From CAVZLD01 sp964522605 (GTDB lineage: Bacteria; Planctomycetota; Planctomycetia; Pirellulales; Pirellulaceae), in NCBI GenBank assembly GCA_964522605.1, contig CAZFWV010000087.1, forward strand, positions 1 through 21,921: DNA of 21,921 nt. Direction: 5' to 3'. Position 1 is the first letter of the stretch. Every line of letters begins with the position of its first letter. Positions 1 to 7,663 of this stretch are shown here, one piece after another. A program made the position numbers and the translations under genes. Below the pieces are notes generated by a model. It was not told the DNA's origin. It worked only from the letters and a program-made list of their open reading frames with translations, and did no database searches.

Positions 1-543
1 CCGGGAGAGCAACACATCGGCGGAATCTGGAAGCATGTGGACCTGACCGACTTGGCGTTTGCCGAGCCCCCGCCCGGCGACTACCCGTACGACCCCGTGC
101 CCGGATTCCCGACTCTGTCGGATTCGTACACGATCTACTACGGTTTTGACCAGTACTTAGGAACATTTCCCGGCGAACGTCCAGGTATCGGACCCAAAAA
201 GGACCCGCGCGGTTGGGGGCTGTTCGGCCGTGCCTCCATCAGTGACGGCAACCCGACGCCGCTCCGCTACTTCTTGAGCGCCGGCCTGGGCGGCAACAGC
301 CCGTTGCGCTACCAGGACAACTGGGGTCTCGGCTGGTATTACGTCGGTGCGAGTAACGAGTTTGGTCCACTTCCGCGACTGTTGTTCAACCCGCAGGATG
401 GCACCGGTGTGGAACTGTTCTACAACGTCCAGGTCACGCCCTGGCTGAATGTCACGCCCGATGTGCAGTTCATTCGTCCTGGCAATCGCGGCATCGCCAA
501 CGACGCACTGATCTATGGGCTGCGCGTGAACATGACGCTGTAA
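1..543 (+). CDS. OprB-family carbohydrate porin, C-terminal part (5' end outside window)
   Basis: The frame is open from base 1, so the true start lies upstream; about 180 C-terminal residues are visible. The tail resembles the C-terminus of carbohydrate-selective OprB-type outer-membrane porins: GVELFYNVQVTPWLNVTPD followed by a residue pattern of alternating aromatic and polar strands, ending NDALIYGLRVNMTL. The porin encoded at 1097-2353 has the matching ending FELFYRVQLKPRVAIQPD...SDALAVGMRFQLEF, so the two are paralogues with low identity. Members form beta-barrels that let sugars cross the outer membrane. The gene converges on its paralogue across a 553-bp spacer. An inverted repeat 54 bp after the stop may terminate it. 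The substrate cannot be read from this fragment. Confidence 0.85.
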   Translation, partial: PGEQHIGGIWKHVDLTDLAFAEPPPGDYPYDPVPGFPTLSDSYTIYYGFDQYLGTFPGERPGIGPKKDPRGWGLFGRASISDGNPTPLRYFLSAGLGGNSPLRYQDNWGLGWYYVGASNEFGPLPRLLFNPQDGTGVELFYNVQVTPWLNVTPDVQFIRPGNRGIANDALIYGLRVNMTL

Positions 544-596
544 GTTCTGTAGGTAGTCCCGTCCGTCGGGGTCGATTGGATTCTCGTTTTCTCACG

Positions 597-630
597 GGCT
601 CGGCAGAAGCTTTATGCTCCCTGCCGAGCC
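597..630 (+). terminator. Perfect 10-bp inverted repeat after the first porin gene
   Basis: GGCTCGGCAG (597-606) pairs perfectly with CTGCCGAGCC (621-630) around a 14-nt loop, starting 54 bp after the porin stop. No T-tract follows, so this is a hairpin that could act in termination or mRNA 3' end protection rather than a textbook intrinsic terminator. Confidence 0.45.
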
Positions 631-686
631 ATTGGTGTTGCGATCCATCTCGGCATAGTCTGTCGACTTCGCCGGATCGAGGATTT

Positions 687-1091
687 GTCTCAAAACTGTA
701 GGCCGACTTGAGCCAAGTGTACGTGTTCCACCTGTACGCATGGGATTCGGTGCCGTGTTCCGCCGTCCTCCCGAAGAGATGCGAGAGAGCGCGGGAGAAC
801 ACCTCCTCCAACACACCCTCCCGCTCGGCGGCCGTGCGGCTTTTACGTTACTGCTTCGGAAGCAGTTACTTCACCCTCCCGCTCGCGGGAGGGTCGGACG
901 CGCAGCGGCCGGGGAGGGTCTTTGGTGAACGAGCAATACGCGCCGAGCGCGTTCCGCCACTCCGCCCTCTCCGGGCCTGCGGCCCGACTCTCCCAGAGGG
1001 AGAGTGAGTTCACTGCTGCCCGCGCACCGCAGCGCATGCAGGCTAAACACGTACAGACTAGTCGGCCTACGTTGACGTGGGTTCTTGAGAC
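687..1091. repeat. Spacer bounded by segmented inverted repeats
   Basis: Three blocks are repeated in inverted order at the two ends of this 405-bp stretch: GTCTCAA (687-693) with TTGAGAC (1085-1091); GTAGGCCGAC (698-707) with GTCGGCCTAC (1061-1070); TGTACGTGTT (718-727) with AACACGTACA (1045-1054). Distances between blocks differ on the two sides (4 and 10 nt on the left, 14 and 6 nt on the right), so the arms have diverged by indels. The right arm ends 5 bp from the stop of the minus-strand porin. No convincing gene lies inside. It could be a non-autonomous element, or a repeat pair acquired with the two porin genes. Confidence 0.55.
850..1005. repeat. Cluster of intergenic hairpins
   Basis: Three strong palindromes lie in a row in the non-coding spacer. 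ACTGCTT (850-856) pairs with AAGCAGT (860-866). ACCCTCCCG (873-881) pairs with CGGGAGGGT (886-894). ACTCTCCC (987-994) pairs with GGGAGAGT (998-1005) around AGA. A partial copy of the CCCTCCCGCTCG sequence also occurs at 816-827. They may serve as bidirectional terminators for the convergent porins or be dispersed extragenic repeats. Confidence 0.5.
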
Positions 1092-1096
1092 AAAGC

Positions 1097-2353
1097 CTAG
1101 AACTCCAACTGGAAACGCATACCAACCGCCAACGCATCGGAGTGGATTCCGGAAGGCGACGCGATGTATTGCAGGTCCGGCTGGATCGCGACGCGCGGTT
1201 TGAGCTGGACGCGGTAGAAGAGCTCGAAGACCGTTTCCTGGTTCGTTCCACCTCGGAACAGTTCCGTCCAGGCCAGCCCTGCGCCTAAGACGTCCTCGTC
1301 CCGACGCGGGATGAGTCCGGTATAGATGGCTCCGACCACAAAGCTATCGCCGATCGACTCGGCGATAATCTGCGAGCCCGGGAAGCGCGGGTAATAGCCG
1401 GCGAAGATGCCCAGCCCCTGGATCACGTCGTCGGTGTCGCTGGTTTCTCGAAAGATGAGTTGTTCAATTTGAAGATTGTATTCGTGAACGGCGGAGACCG
1501 GCTCGCCGGCAATCTCACCCGCGGACTCATAAACCGCTCCCACCGCGATCGTACCGGGAAAGGTTCCGTTGCCCAACGCATACGTATGTTCCAGCTCGCC
1601 AATGACCACCACCGAGTCGTTGCCGGAAAAGCCCCAGCCGCCGCCGGGTGCGAAGGCGTCCCACACGCCCGCTTTCAGCCGCCACGCTTCGTCGAGTTGC
1701 ACCAGGACCACGGCCGCCATGGAGGGATCGGGATACGTCGGAAAAGCCGTCGAGGGACTCAAGCCGAAAGTCGACTGAATGAAGTCGGCCGCCAAGTTGA
1801 TCAAGAGGAACTCCTGATTGATATCCTGTTTTCCCAGCCGAACGGTGACCGCGTCATCCAGCAAATTAAGTTCCCACCAATACTCACTGACTCGCGTGAT
1901 GTTCCGAAACGAATCAATGTTGCTGACGACTTGCGTATCGCCGACGAAATCCTCCGTGATGCCGCGGCCGTGCGTGTTCTGTGCTAGCAGATAGAACTTG
2001 CCGGGTAGACCGAACTCGGCCTCGTCGAAGTCCCACTCGAAGCCCAGATCCATTAACGCCTGATATTGCGTAGCCCCGTTGGTCGAGATTCCGCCTCGGG
2101 TGTTTGTGAAGAGCTCGCCGTAATACACCGGATGGATTGAAATGCCGCTGCATTTCGTCAAATGGTTTCGCCACCGCGAGCCCGTTGCAAGATCGTCCTC
2201 AAAGCAGTCGGACGATGCCGAATCACCCACGCTGGCAATCGCGTTGCTTGCATGAGGCGTTGTGGTTTGCGCCGTCGAGAGTGGTACTCCGAACAGAGAG
2301 ATGACGCCGCCGCAAAGCATCACAATCAATGGCTTTGCGTTGGAGCTTGACAT
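1097..2353 (-). CDS. OprB-family carbohydrate-selective porin
   Basis: This 418-residue protein begins with a Sec-type signal peptide (residues 1 to about 29: SSSNAK, then a hydrophobic run through VMLCGGVISLFGV, with TAQ near the cleavage site). The rest is rich in short amphipathic beta-strands and ends in F, as outer-membrane barrels do. The segment from about residue 60 (LTKCSGISIHPVYYGEL) to the end fits the OprB family, whose members are sugar-permeable outer-membrane channels. VRLGKQDINQEFLLI and the final strand pair FELFYRVQLKPRVAIQPD are typical porin features. The length suits the family. The ATG at 2351-2353 places the signal peptide correctly, although no strong Shine-Dalgarno site is visible. 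It faces its truncated paralogue tail to tail. The sugar specificity is unknown. Confidence 0.88.
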   Translation of the reverse strand: MSSSNAKPLIVMLCGGVISLFGVPLSTAQTTTPHASNAIASVGDSASSDCFEDDLATGSRWRNHLTKCSGISIHPVYYGELFTNTRGGISTNGATQYQALMDLGFEWDFDEAEFGLPGKFYLLAQNTHGRGITEDFVGDTQVVSNIDSFRNITRVSEYWWELNLLDDAVTVRLGKQDINQEFLLINLAADFIQSTFGLSPSTAFPTYPDPSMAAVVLVQLDEAWRLKAGVWDAFAPGGGWGFSGNDSVVVIGELEHTYALGNGTFPGTIAVGAVYESAGEIAGEPVSAVHEYNLQIEQLIFRETSDTDDVIQGLGIFAGYYPRFPGSQIIAESIGDSFVVGAIYTGLIPRRDEDVLGAGLAWTELFRGGTNQETVFELFYRVQLKPRVAIQPDLQYIASPSGIHSDALAVGMRFQLEF

Positions 2354-2791
2354 GGTTGAGAATCCGATGGAACTCGCGGCCGCTTGTTACGAGACACCGC
2401 AATTCTTTTCCGCGGACGACCGGAAGCACGTCTTGAATGGGCACACAAGCCAGTCGTAACGCACAGCGGCAGAATGGAGGCCGTACAGGACACTAATTCG
2501 GTCAAAAATGGGGGCGAGGGAGACAAATTCATTGACGGCGGCAACGATTCACAGCGCGAATCCAACATCGAACCGCCCGACGAGGAGTGCCAGAACCCTA
2601 CACACCCAACATGAGTTGATGGACTCATACTGACGGTTGTGACGAATGTATGGCCGTCCGGCCCGATTTGTTTGCAAAGCAGCCGACTCGAATTAGTATC
2701 GAATGTCAGTCTCAGGCCTGTTCAGGCCTCGAAGCAACGATTGGCACCTCGGTTTCTTATCACGACTCAACCCGAGCTGGGTAAAAGCGCA
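2354..2791. other. Divergent intergenic region, no gene seen
   Basis: These 438 bp separate the minus-strand porin from the plus-strand PEP-CTERM gene and should hold both promoters, but I could not pick convincing -35/-10 boxes. Small palindromes are present: ATGAGT (2611-2616) with ACTCAT (2623-2628), and AGGCCT twice (2714-2719, 2724-2729). The open frames here have no recognisable protein-like features. Confidence 0.5.
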
Positions 2792-3601
2792 ATGAACTAC
2801 AGAGAATTGACCGCGTTGATCGCGGTGACGATCAGCGTGTTGACGGTCCCCGGTACGTCCCCGGCCTCGCTGCTGACAGTGGATGAGGTTCTGTTCCAAG
2901 GTGACGCGGGAAATGCCGCTGTCCTGTCGGGTACGGTCGACATGACCGTCTCCGGCGACCTGCTGACCATCGTGTTGACGAATACTTCCGCAGGTGTCGT
3001 GGCGGAAGGCAGTGGCGCCGGCAACCTGTTGACGGGCGTTGGGTTCACGCTTCCCACTGGATTCTCGATCGTCGGCGGGACGGCCACAGTTGAGGCTGGA
3101 TCCCAGATCAACTGGAGTGGAACGACCGACGTAAGCCCAGAATGGGGATTTGCAAACACCGTCAATTCGGGGCATTTCGATGGATCACCATCGGTGCTGA
3201 CGTACGGCAACGTAGTGGGAACGGTCGTGGCAGACGTCGGAACTCGGTTTCTTCCGACAGGCAACCTTGGTGGCAGTCCCCACGTGGGCGGTCCGGATTT
3301 TGGAATCTTAAGCGATTCGGTTGCTGCCGTTGCAGCTGGAGGTCAGCGTGCAGAACAGTCGCCACTGACCATCGTTCTGACTCTGAATACGAGTGTGGGT
3401 GCAGGCGACGAAGAAGGTTTTCTCGAGTGGGTCGAGGCGAATCCTGTCGGCATCGCCTTTGGCAGCCCCTCGCGTTCTGATTTGGTGACTCCCGAGCCGG
3501 CGAGCTTCGCCGTTTGGATTGCGTTGGGACTGAGCGGACTCATTGCCGTTCGACTCCGCCCGAGTAGCCGACGTCAGTGCGCAGCAACGCGCTTGGTTTG
3601 A
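2792..3601 (+). CDS. Exported protein with PEP-CTERM anchor
   Basis: The protein is 269 residues from the ATG at 2792. That start is chosen because it places a hydrophobic signal peptide (ALIAVTISVLTVPGTSPAS) at the N-terminus; the open frame reaches further upstream without signal-like sequence. The middle is low in cysteine and rich in G, S, T and V, with a beta-sandwich look. The C-terminus carries the sorting signal: TPEPAS with P234-E-P236, a hydrophobic helix (FAVWIALGLSGLIAV) and a basic tail (RLRPSSRR). In this system exosortase recognises the PEP motif, and the protein is delivered to the surface or matrix. No enzymatic domain is recognised. No exosortase gene is in the window. The Shine-Dalgarno site is weak. 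Confidence 0.85.
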   Translation: MNYRELTALIAVTISVLTVPGTSPASLLTVDEVLFQGDAGNAAVLSGTVDMTVSGDLLTIVLTNTSAGVVAEGSGAGNLLTGVGFTLPTGFSIVGGTATVEAGSQINWSGTTDVSPEWGFANTVNSGHFDGSPSVLTYGNVVGTVVADVGTRFLPTGNLGGSPHVGGPDFGILSDSVAAVAAGGQRAEQSPLTIVLTLNTSVGAGDEEGFLEWVEANPVGIAFGSPSRSDLVTPEPASFAVWIALGLSGLIAVRLRPSSRRQCAATRLV

Positions 3602-3885
3602 AGGCGGCTTCCCATGTCATGAAGGGCAGCGTAGTCTCCCGCCCGATACGCTTCGAAAGGCGTCTCGTAATCGTACCAACGTCGCGATGCAAATTCGGCG
3701 ACTTGAGCTTCGTGGCATTCTGTTCGTCTGGCCGCAAGAATCTGCGAACGCCTTGTGTCAGGCGAATTCAGAGCCGAACGGCATTCTGGCCGGGAGGCAG
3801 AGTCGATGCCCCAGACAAAGACGACACTTCGAGTCGCTGCGTACGTGGCGTGGATCATCGCAATCATAGTGCTCACGGCAGGCAC
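3574..3885 (-). CDS. Possible small protein or gene remnant (low confidence)
   Basis: The C-terminal half of this 103-residue minus-strand frame reads like genuine protein: AARRTECHEAQVAEFASRR, then WYDYETPFEAYRAGDYAAL, then HDMGSRLQTKR. Its codon choice also looks coding. The N-terminal third is antisense to the signal-peptide remnant at 3806 and is unlikely to be real, so the true start (or the breakpoint of a remnant) is probably near 3760. The 3' end overlaps the 3' end of the PEP-CTERM gene by 28 bp, tail to tail. I do not recognise the family, and it may be a chance frame. Confidence 0.2.
   Translation of the reverse strand: MPAVSTMIAMIHATYAATRSVVFVWGIDSASRPECRSALNSPDTRRSQILAARRTECHEAQVAEFASRRWYDYETPFEAYRAGDYAALHDMGSRLQTKRVAAH
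3792..3797 (+). promoter_or_regulatory. Ribosome-binding site GGGAGG of the decayed hydrolase locus
   Basis: GGGAGG sits 8 nt before the ATG at 3806. A good site in front of only 30 codons supports the view that 3806 was the start of a once functional secreted protein. Confidence 0.55.
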
Positions 3886-4321
3886 GCTTGCGGGGTAGCC
3901 GGCCGGCCGTTGGGGCTCGACGTTGGCAGAACCGAGCCTGCCAAAGTGGAAAGCACAATGGATCTGGCTACCGGCCGATTCCGCAGCCGAAATGCTCCAG
4001 GCTCGTAAGAAATTCCATCTGCACGAGGCGCCCGAGCGGGCATTGCTGTCGATTACGGCGATCTATAAATGGCGGAAGAAGTACGGTCCATCGCGTGAAA
4101 GCTACTCGCTGCCGTCTTGTGACTGGCGCTCTATTTGGTACGAAAACGGCATGGAAGAACAGTACGATACTAACACCGATCCGTACGAGTGGGACAACCT
4201 GGCTGACAAGCCGGAGCATACCGAGCGACTCGCGTACTTCCGCACGCGTCTGCAAGCGAGGTTGCCCAAACCCGGCAACGTTCCACCTCAACCCGCTTGG
4301 GAACCCAAGAACTCGAAATGA
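3806..4321 (+). pseudogene. Chimeric pseudogene: signal peptide and hydrolase N-terminus fused to sulfatase C-terminus
   Basis: One frame runs from the ATG at 3806 to the TGA at 4319-4321 with a single in-frame TAG at 3896-3898. Codons 1-30 (MPQTKTTLRV, then AAYVAWIIAIIVLTAGTLAG) form a signal peptide. After the stop come LPKWKAQWIWLPAD and ARKKFHLHEAPERALLSITA, which resemble the N-terminal module of alpha-L-rhamnosidase-like secreted glycosidases. From about 4061 the character changes to a sulfatase C-terminus: WRSIWYENGMEEQYDTNTDP, then YEWDNLADKPEHTERLAYF. The simplest explanation is a deletion joining two neighbouring genes plus a nonsense mutation. The stop overlaps the GH2 start as ATGA, implying an ancestral sulfatase-GH2 operon. 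A TTG-initiated product from 3923 is possible but would be non-catalytic. The exact parent families are inferred from memory of conserved motifs. Confidence 0.7.
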
Positions 4322-7263
4322 ATAAAGATCGTCGCATCTTGACGTCCGTGTGCCGCTGGCTGCTGTGCTGCAAACCGTGGCGACTATTTGTCGTTGCGGC
4401 GGTCCTTTGTACGCCCGTATCCGCCGTGGCCGATGGAAGGATTGTGCAATCACTCGATGGAGATTGGGAAATCCTCTTCGACGCCGAAAACGAAGGGCGT
4501 GAGGCGGACTGGCACCTTGACAGCGAATTCTCCAAGCAGGCTTCGATCCGCCGCATTCAAGTACCGAGTTGCTGGGAAGAGTACGAGCGAGATTACGAAG
4601 GCGTGGCCTTCTACCGGCGCAAGTTCCAACTTCCAGCGGACTGGGCCGGCAAGGCAATTCGCCTGCAATTCGATGCAGTCAATTACCTCGCCGAAGTTTG
4701 GCTGAACGGCGAAGTGGTCGGGTTTCACGAAGGCGGTTTCACACCCTTTGAGTTCTCGGTAACGAGTCTCCTTCAACCAGGCACGGAAAACACACTGATT
4801 CTCCGCGTGGTCGGACCGATCATCCTTCAGAACAAACGCGTGGATGGCATTGGACCGCTGGAGACTCCGCAATGGCGAGGGGGCATCACCGGCGGGATTT
4901 GGCAGTCGGTCCGCTTGGTGGCAACCGGCGAAACACAAGTTAACGATGTCTTTCTCATCCCCAGGATCGCAGATGACTCCGTCACGTTCCATTTGGAACT
5001 GGAGAACACAGGCTCGACCAGCCGGTCTGTCCAGCTAGTCACGAGGATTCGATCGGCAAAGGATCCCGATCGAACCGTGTCCAAGTCTGTCCGCGCAGTC
5101 TCTCTTCGACCCGGTGTGAGCGAGGTTACGGAGAGGCTAGAAGTCCCCGACGCCCAGTATTGGTCTCCCGACGAGCCTCACTTGTACCATGCCGATGTAG
5201 AACTCGTCGGATCAGACAGCTGGTCCTCGCGATTCGGCATGCGTGAATTCACGATTCGCGACAAGCAGTTTTACTTAAACGGCAAACCACTCTATCTGAA
5301 GGCGACGTTTTTCGAGGGCTTGTACCCGAACAGGATCGCTTATCCCGACAGCCGTGATATGGCCGTGCGTGAGATTCAGTTGGCCAGGGAGGCCGGATTC
5401 AACATGATTCGGCCTTGGCGGCGTCCTCCGGCGCCGATGTGGCTGGACCTTGCGGATGAGATGGGCGTGCTGGTTGTCGGCAGTCCTGTACTCGAATGTA
5501 TGGGATTACCCTTATCGACGCCGTATCTGGCCGCCCGAGTTGAACGTGAGATTCGGGAAAGCATACGTCGCGACCGGAATCGTACCTGCGTCGTTCAGTG
5601 GGAACTTTTCAATGAACTCCACCGACCCATCCTCAAACAGATGATGCGGCCCATGGCGTTGTTGACTCGAGAACTAGACCCGACGCGGCTGATCCTGGAC
5701 GAGTCGGGTGGTTGGGCCTTCGGAGCTCGGATGTATCTGCCCAACGAGTACGAACCGATTCGATTTAACGACATTCACACTTACCCCGGACCATTCATCA
5801 ACAAACGGCTTTACGACGGTTTTCTATGCATCGGCCTGACGGAGGACGAAAAGACGGCCAGTGGACTTGAAGCGAATGCACCCGGGCGAAACGTCGTTCC
5901 CGGCCTGATGTCGTTCGTTTCGGAGCTCGGTTACGGCAGCCTGCCCAATTTGGTCGACACTAATCAGCGGTTCCAGCACGACGGCAATTCGTTGACTCCC
6001 GCCTATCGCTACCATCATCGGCTGGCGGAAGACCAGCGGCGCATGCTTCGGGAAAGCGGTTTTGACGATCTCTACCCGGACTTCGAAAAATTCTGTCTGG
6101 ACCAGCAAGCGATTCATGGCGCAGCCAACAAACGCATGATCGAGGCCGTGCGCTCGAATCCGGACGTCGCTGGGTATTGTATTCATGCGCTCGCAGCGGG
6201 CGACTGGATCCTGGGCGCCGGTCTGATCGATCTCTGGCGCAATCCGAAGACGTTTGCTTATGAAGCCACCAAGGCGGCCAACCAGCCGCGGATCATTGCG
6301 ATTCGCATGCTGCCTCGCAATATCTACGCATCTCGCGGAGGAGATTTGAAACTATCCGGCATCAACGACCTGGACGAGTTGGATGTCACGCTGTCGGTTC
6401 GAATCGTGTCACAATCCGGACAGACGATTCTCGACAAAGCCATCGACCATCGATGGAAACCCGGCGTCTCAAATCTGTTTGAGCAAGGACTCGACACAAA
6501 AGCGCTGAGTGGCGGTTACACGATCATGGCGAGTGCCGCCGCAGCAGACGGAACCGTCGTGACAGAAAACACGTACGACTTCGATGTGTTCGCCGAACAG
6601 GACTTGGCGCTCCCCGCAGCGCAGATCGCTGTGTTGGATCTGGATGGGCCGTTCACTCGTTTCCTGGAGCAACGGGGCGTCGACGTGGTGGAATTCGATG
6701 CCTCGACGCGCCAATCGATTCCCGTGTTCGTTACCCGTGCGACGGCGAATTCGGCGACGGAGCAGCAACGATTTGACGAACTGATGCGTTTTATCGAGGC
6801 CGGTGGGACCGCGGTCTACATACGGGGTGTGGGCCAAAACAAGCTAGGCGACGATCCGAATCAGGTTCAATCGCCGACAGTTCCGTTTGCGGCCCGCGTC
6901 GAGCCGGCCCAGGGTCTCTGGACCTGCATTCCCCACTTGGTTCGCGAACATCCACTGTTTTCGGGCCTCCCCACTGGTGGCATGATGCGCGACGTCTACG
7001 AAAACGTTTGGGCGAGGCAGACACTGCGCGATTTGGACGGAGAACCGATCGTCGCATCGATCGGCTTTCAGTGGTTCTCTGAGGACCACAAGTTGCACTA
7101 TTCAGGGCCCGGCGAATCCTGGTGGGGAGCGGACCTGGCTGTCGTGCGCAAAGGTGCGGGTCGGGTCATTGTCTCGCAGTTGCGACTCGTTGAGAACTTG
7201 GGCAAAGATCCGGTTGCGGACAGGATCTTAGCGAACTTGATTTCGTTTGCTGTACATCCCTAG
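4318..7263 (+). CDS. Secreted glycoside hydrolase family 2 enzyme
   Basis: The protein is 981 residues from the ATG at 4318, which overlaps the preceding stop as ATGA (coupled translation). Residues 1 to about 40 carry a signal peptide (WRLFVVAAVLCTPVSAVA). The GH2 order follows: a jelly-roll sugar-binding domain (SLDGDWEILFD, then VPSCWEE, to GGIWQSVRL near 192), an Ig-like domain (to about 315), and a TIM barrel (NGKPLYLKAT onward). WELFNELHRP contains the likely acid/base E433, and FVSELGYGSLP contains the likely nucleophile E536; the latter resembles the SEFGF motif of beta-mannosidase/glucuronidase-type members. Residues from about 770 form an extra domain like a class I glutamine-amidotransferase fold (VAVLDLDG-type strand, GGTAVYIRG, GAGRVIVSQLRLVENLGKDP). 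Exo-cleavage of a beta-linked sugar is expected; the substrate is unknown. The adjacent sulfatase remnant hints at a sulfated glycan. Confidence 0.88.
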   Translation: MNKDRRILTSVCRWLLCCKPWRLFVVAAVLCTPVSAVADGRIVQSLDGDWEILFDAENEGREADWHLDSEFSKQASIRRIQVPSCWEEYERDYEGVAFYRRKFQLPADWAGKAIRLQFDAVNYLAEVWLNGEVVGFHEGGFTPFEFSVTSLLQPGTENTLILRVVGPIILQNKRVDGIGPLETPQWRGGITGGIWQSVRLVATGETQVNDVFLIPRIADDSVTFHLELENTGSTSRSVQLVTRIRSAKDPDRTVSKSVRAVSLRPGVSEVTERLEVPDAQYWSPDEPHLYHADVELVGSDSWSSRFGMREFTIRDKQFYLNGKPLYLKATFFEGLYPNRIAYPDSRDMAVREIQLAREAGFNMIRPWRRPPAPMWLDLADEMGVLVVGSPVLECMGLPLSTPYLAARVEREIRESIRRDRNRTCVVQWELFNELHRPILKQMMRPMALLTRELDPTRLILDESGGWAFGARMYLPNEYEPIRFNDIHTYPGPFINKRLYDGFLCIGLTEDEKTASGLEANAPGRNVVPGLMSFVSELGYGSLPNLVDTNQRFQHDGNSLTPAYRYHHRLAEDQRRMLRESGFDDLYPDFEKFCLDQQAIHGAANKRMIEAVRSNPDVAGYCIHALAAGDWILGAGLIDLWRNPKTFAYEATKAANQPRIIAIRMLPRNIYASRGGDLKLSGINDLDELDVTLSVRIVSQSGQTILDKAIDHRWKPGVSNLFEQGLDTKALSGGYTIMASAAAADGTVVTENTYDFDVFAEQDLALPAAQIAVLDLDGPFTRFLEQRGVDVVEFDASTRQSIPVFVTRATANSATEQQRFDELMRFIEAGGTAVYIRGVGQNKLGDDPNQVQSPTVPFAARVEPAQGLWTCIPHLVREHPLFSGLPTGGMMRDVYENVWARQTLRDLDGEPIVASIGFQWFSEDHKLHYSGPGESWWGADLAVVRKGAGRVIVSQLRLVENLGKDPVADRILANLISFAVHP

Positions 7264-7266
7264 CAC

Positions 7267-7280
7267 GCCGCTGACGCGGC
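7267..7280 (+). terminator. Short hairpin just after the GH2 gene
   Basis: GCCGC (7267-7271) and GCGGC (7276-7280) flank TGAC, 3 bp after the GH2 stop. The stem is short and no T-tract follows directly, so a role in termination is only possible. Confidence 0.25.
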
Positions 7281-7379
7281 AGAGATTCCGGTTTCGCCTT
7301 CAAACTCTCAACTCTCTTTTTCGTGCACGTGGATCATCGGCTAGACTCCCCCTCTGCAAACGTATGGCCGATCGTGTCC

Positions 7380-7494
7380 CATCGCTCGTTTAACCGCGTG
7401 CCCAGCGGGCCGCGCGAGACGGGCCGGATAGCGGGACGCGGTGTGGCAGATAAGCACAATCGCGCGCGGGGCGTTGCCCACGCGGTTAAACGAT
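7380..7494. repeat. REP pair (BIME-like), copy 1 upstream of the RAYT gene
   Basis: This 115-bp unit appears identical to 7536-7650. It is bounded by a perfect 15-bp inverted repeat, TCGTTTAACCGCGTG (7386-7400) and CACGCGGTTAAACGA (7479-7493). Inside each end is a small GC hairpin: GCCC-AGC-GGGC on the left and GGGC-AAC-GCCC on the right when read inward. Between the ends is about 45 bp of unrelated sequence. Two REP-like units therefore face each other, as in a BIME. Confidence 0.85.
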
Positions 7495-7500
7495 TCGTGC

Positions 7501-7529
7501 GCGCGGGGCGTTGTCCACGCGGGTCCTAC
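7501..7529 (-). repeat. REP unit of the GTAG type between the two 115-bp copies
   Basis: Read on the minus strand this 29-bp unit begins GTAGGACCCGCGTGG and continues into an imperfect palindrome ending in CCCCGCGC. A 5' GTAG beside an imperfect GC palindrome is the classical layout of REP sequences recognised by RAYT proteins. Related units occur at 8378-8406, 8407-8435 and 8512-8540. Confidence 0.75.
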
Positions 7530-7535
7530 GCGCCA

Positions 7536-7650
7536 CATCGCTCGTTTAACCGCGTGCCCAGCGGGCCGCGCGAGACGGGCCGGATAGCGGGACGCGGTGT
7601 GGCAGATAAGCACAATCGCGCGCGGGGCGTTGCCCACGCGGTTAAACGAT
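7536..7650. repeat. REP pair (BIME-like), copy 2, abutting the RAYT ribosome-binding site
   Basis: This is the second copy of the 115-bp unit at an offset of 156 bp, with end motifs at 7542-7556 and 7635-7649. The right end lies directly against the GGAGG ribosome-binding site (7651-7655) of the transposase gene, so the REP hairpin would form in its mRNA leader. Confidence 0.85.
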
Positions 7651-7655
7651 GGAGG
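7651..7655 (+). promoter_or_regulatory. Ribosome-binding site GGAGG that fixes the RAYT start
   Basis: GGAGG lies 8 nt before the ATG at 7664. The other in-frame ATG (7649) straddles the end of the repeat and has no such site, so 7664 is preferred. Confidence 0.65.
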
Positions 7656-7663
7656 TGGTATCG

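Noticed and set aside
1460..1987. 175-residue plus-strand frame opposite the second porin
   Set aside because: It is a shadow of the porin, which has a signal peptide and a barrel-like ending on the other strand.
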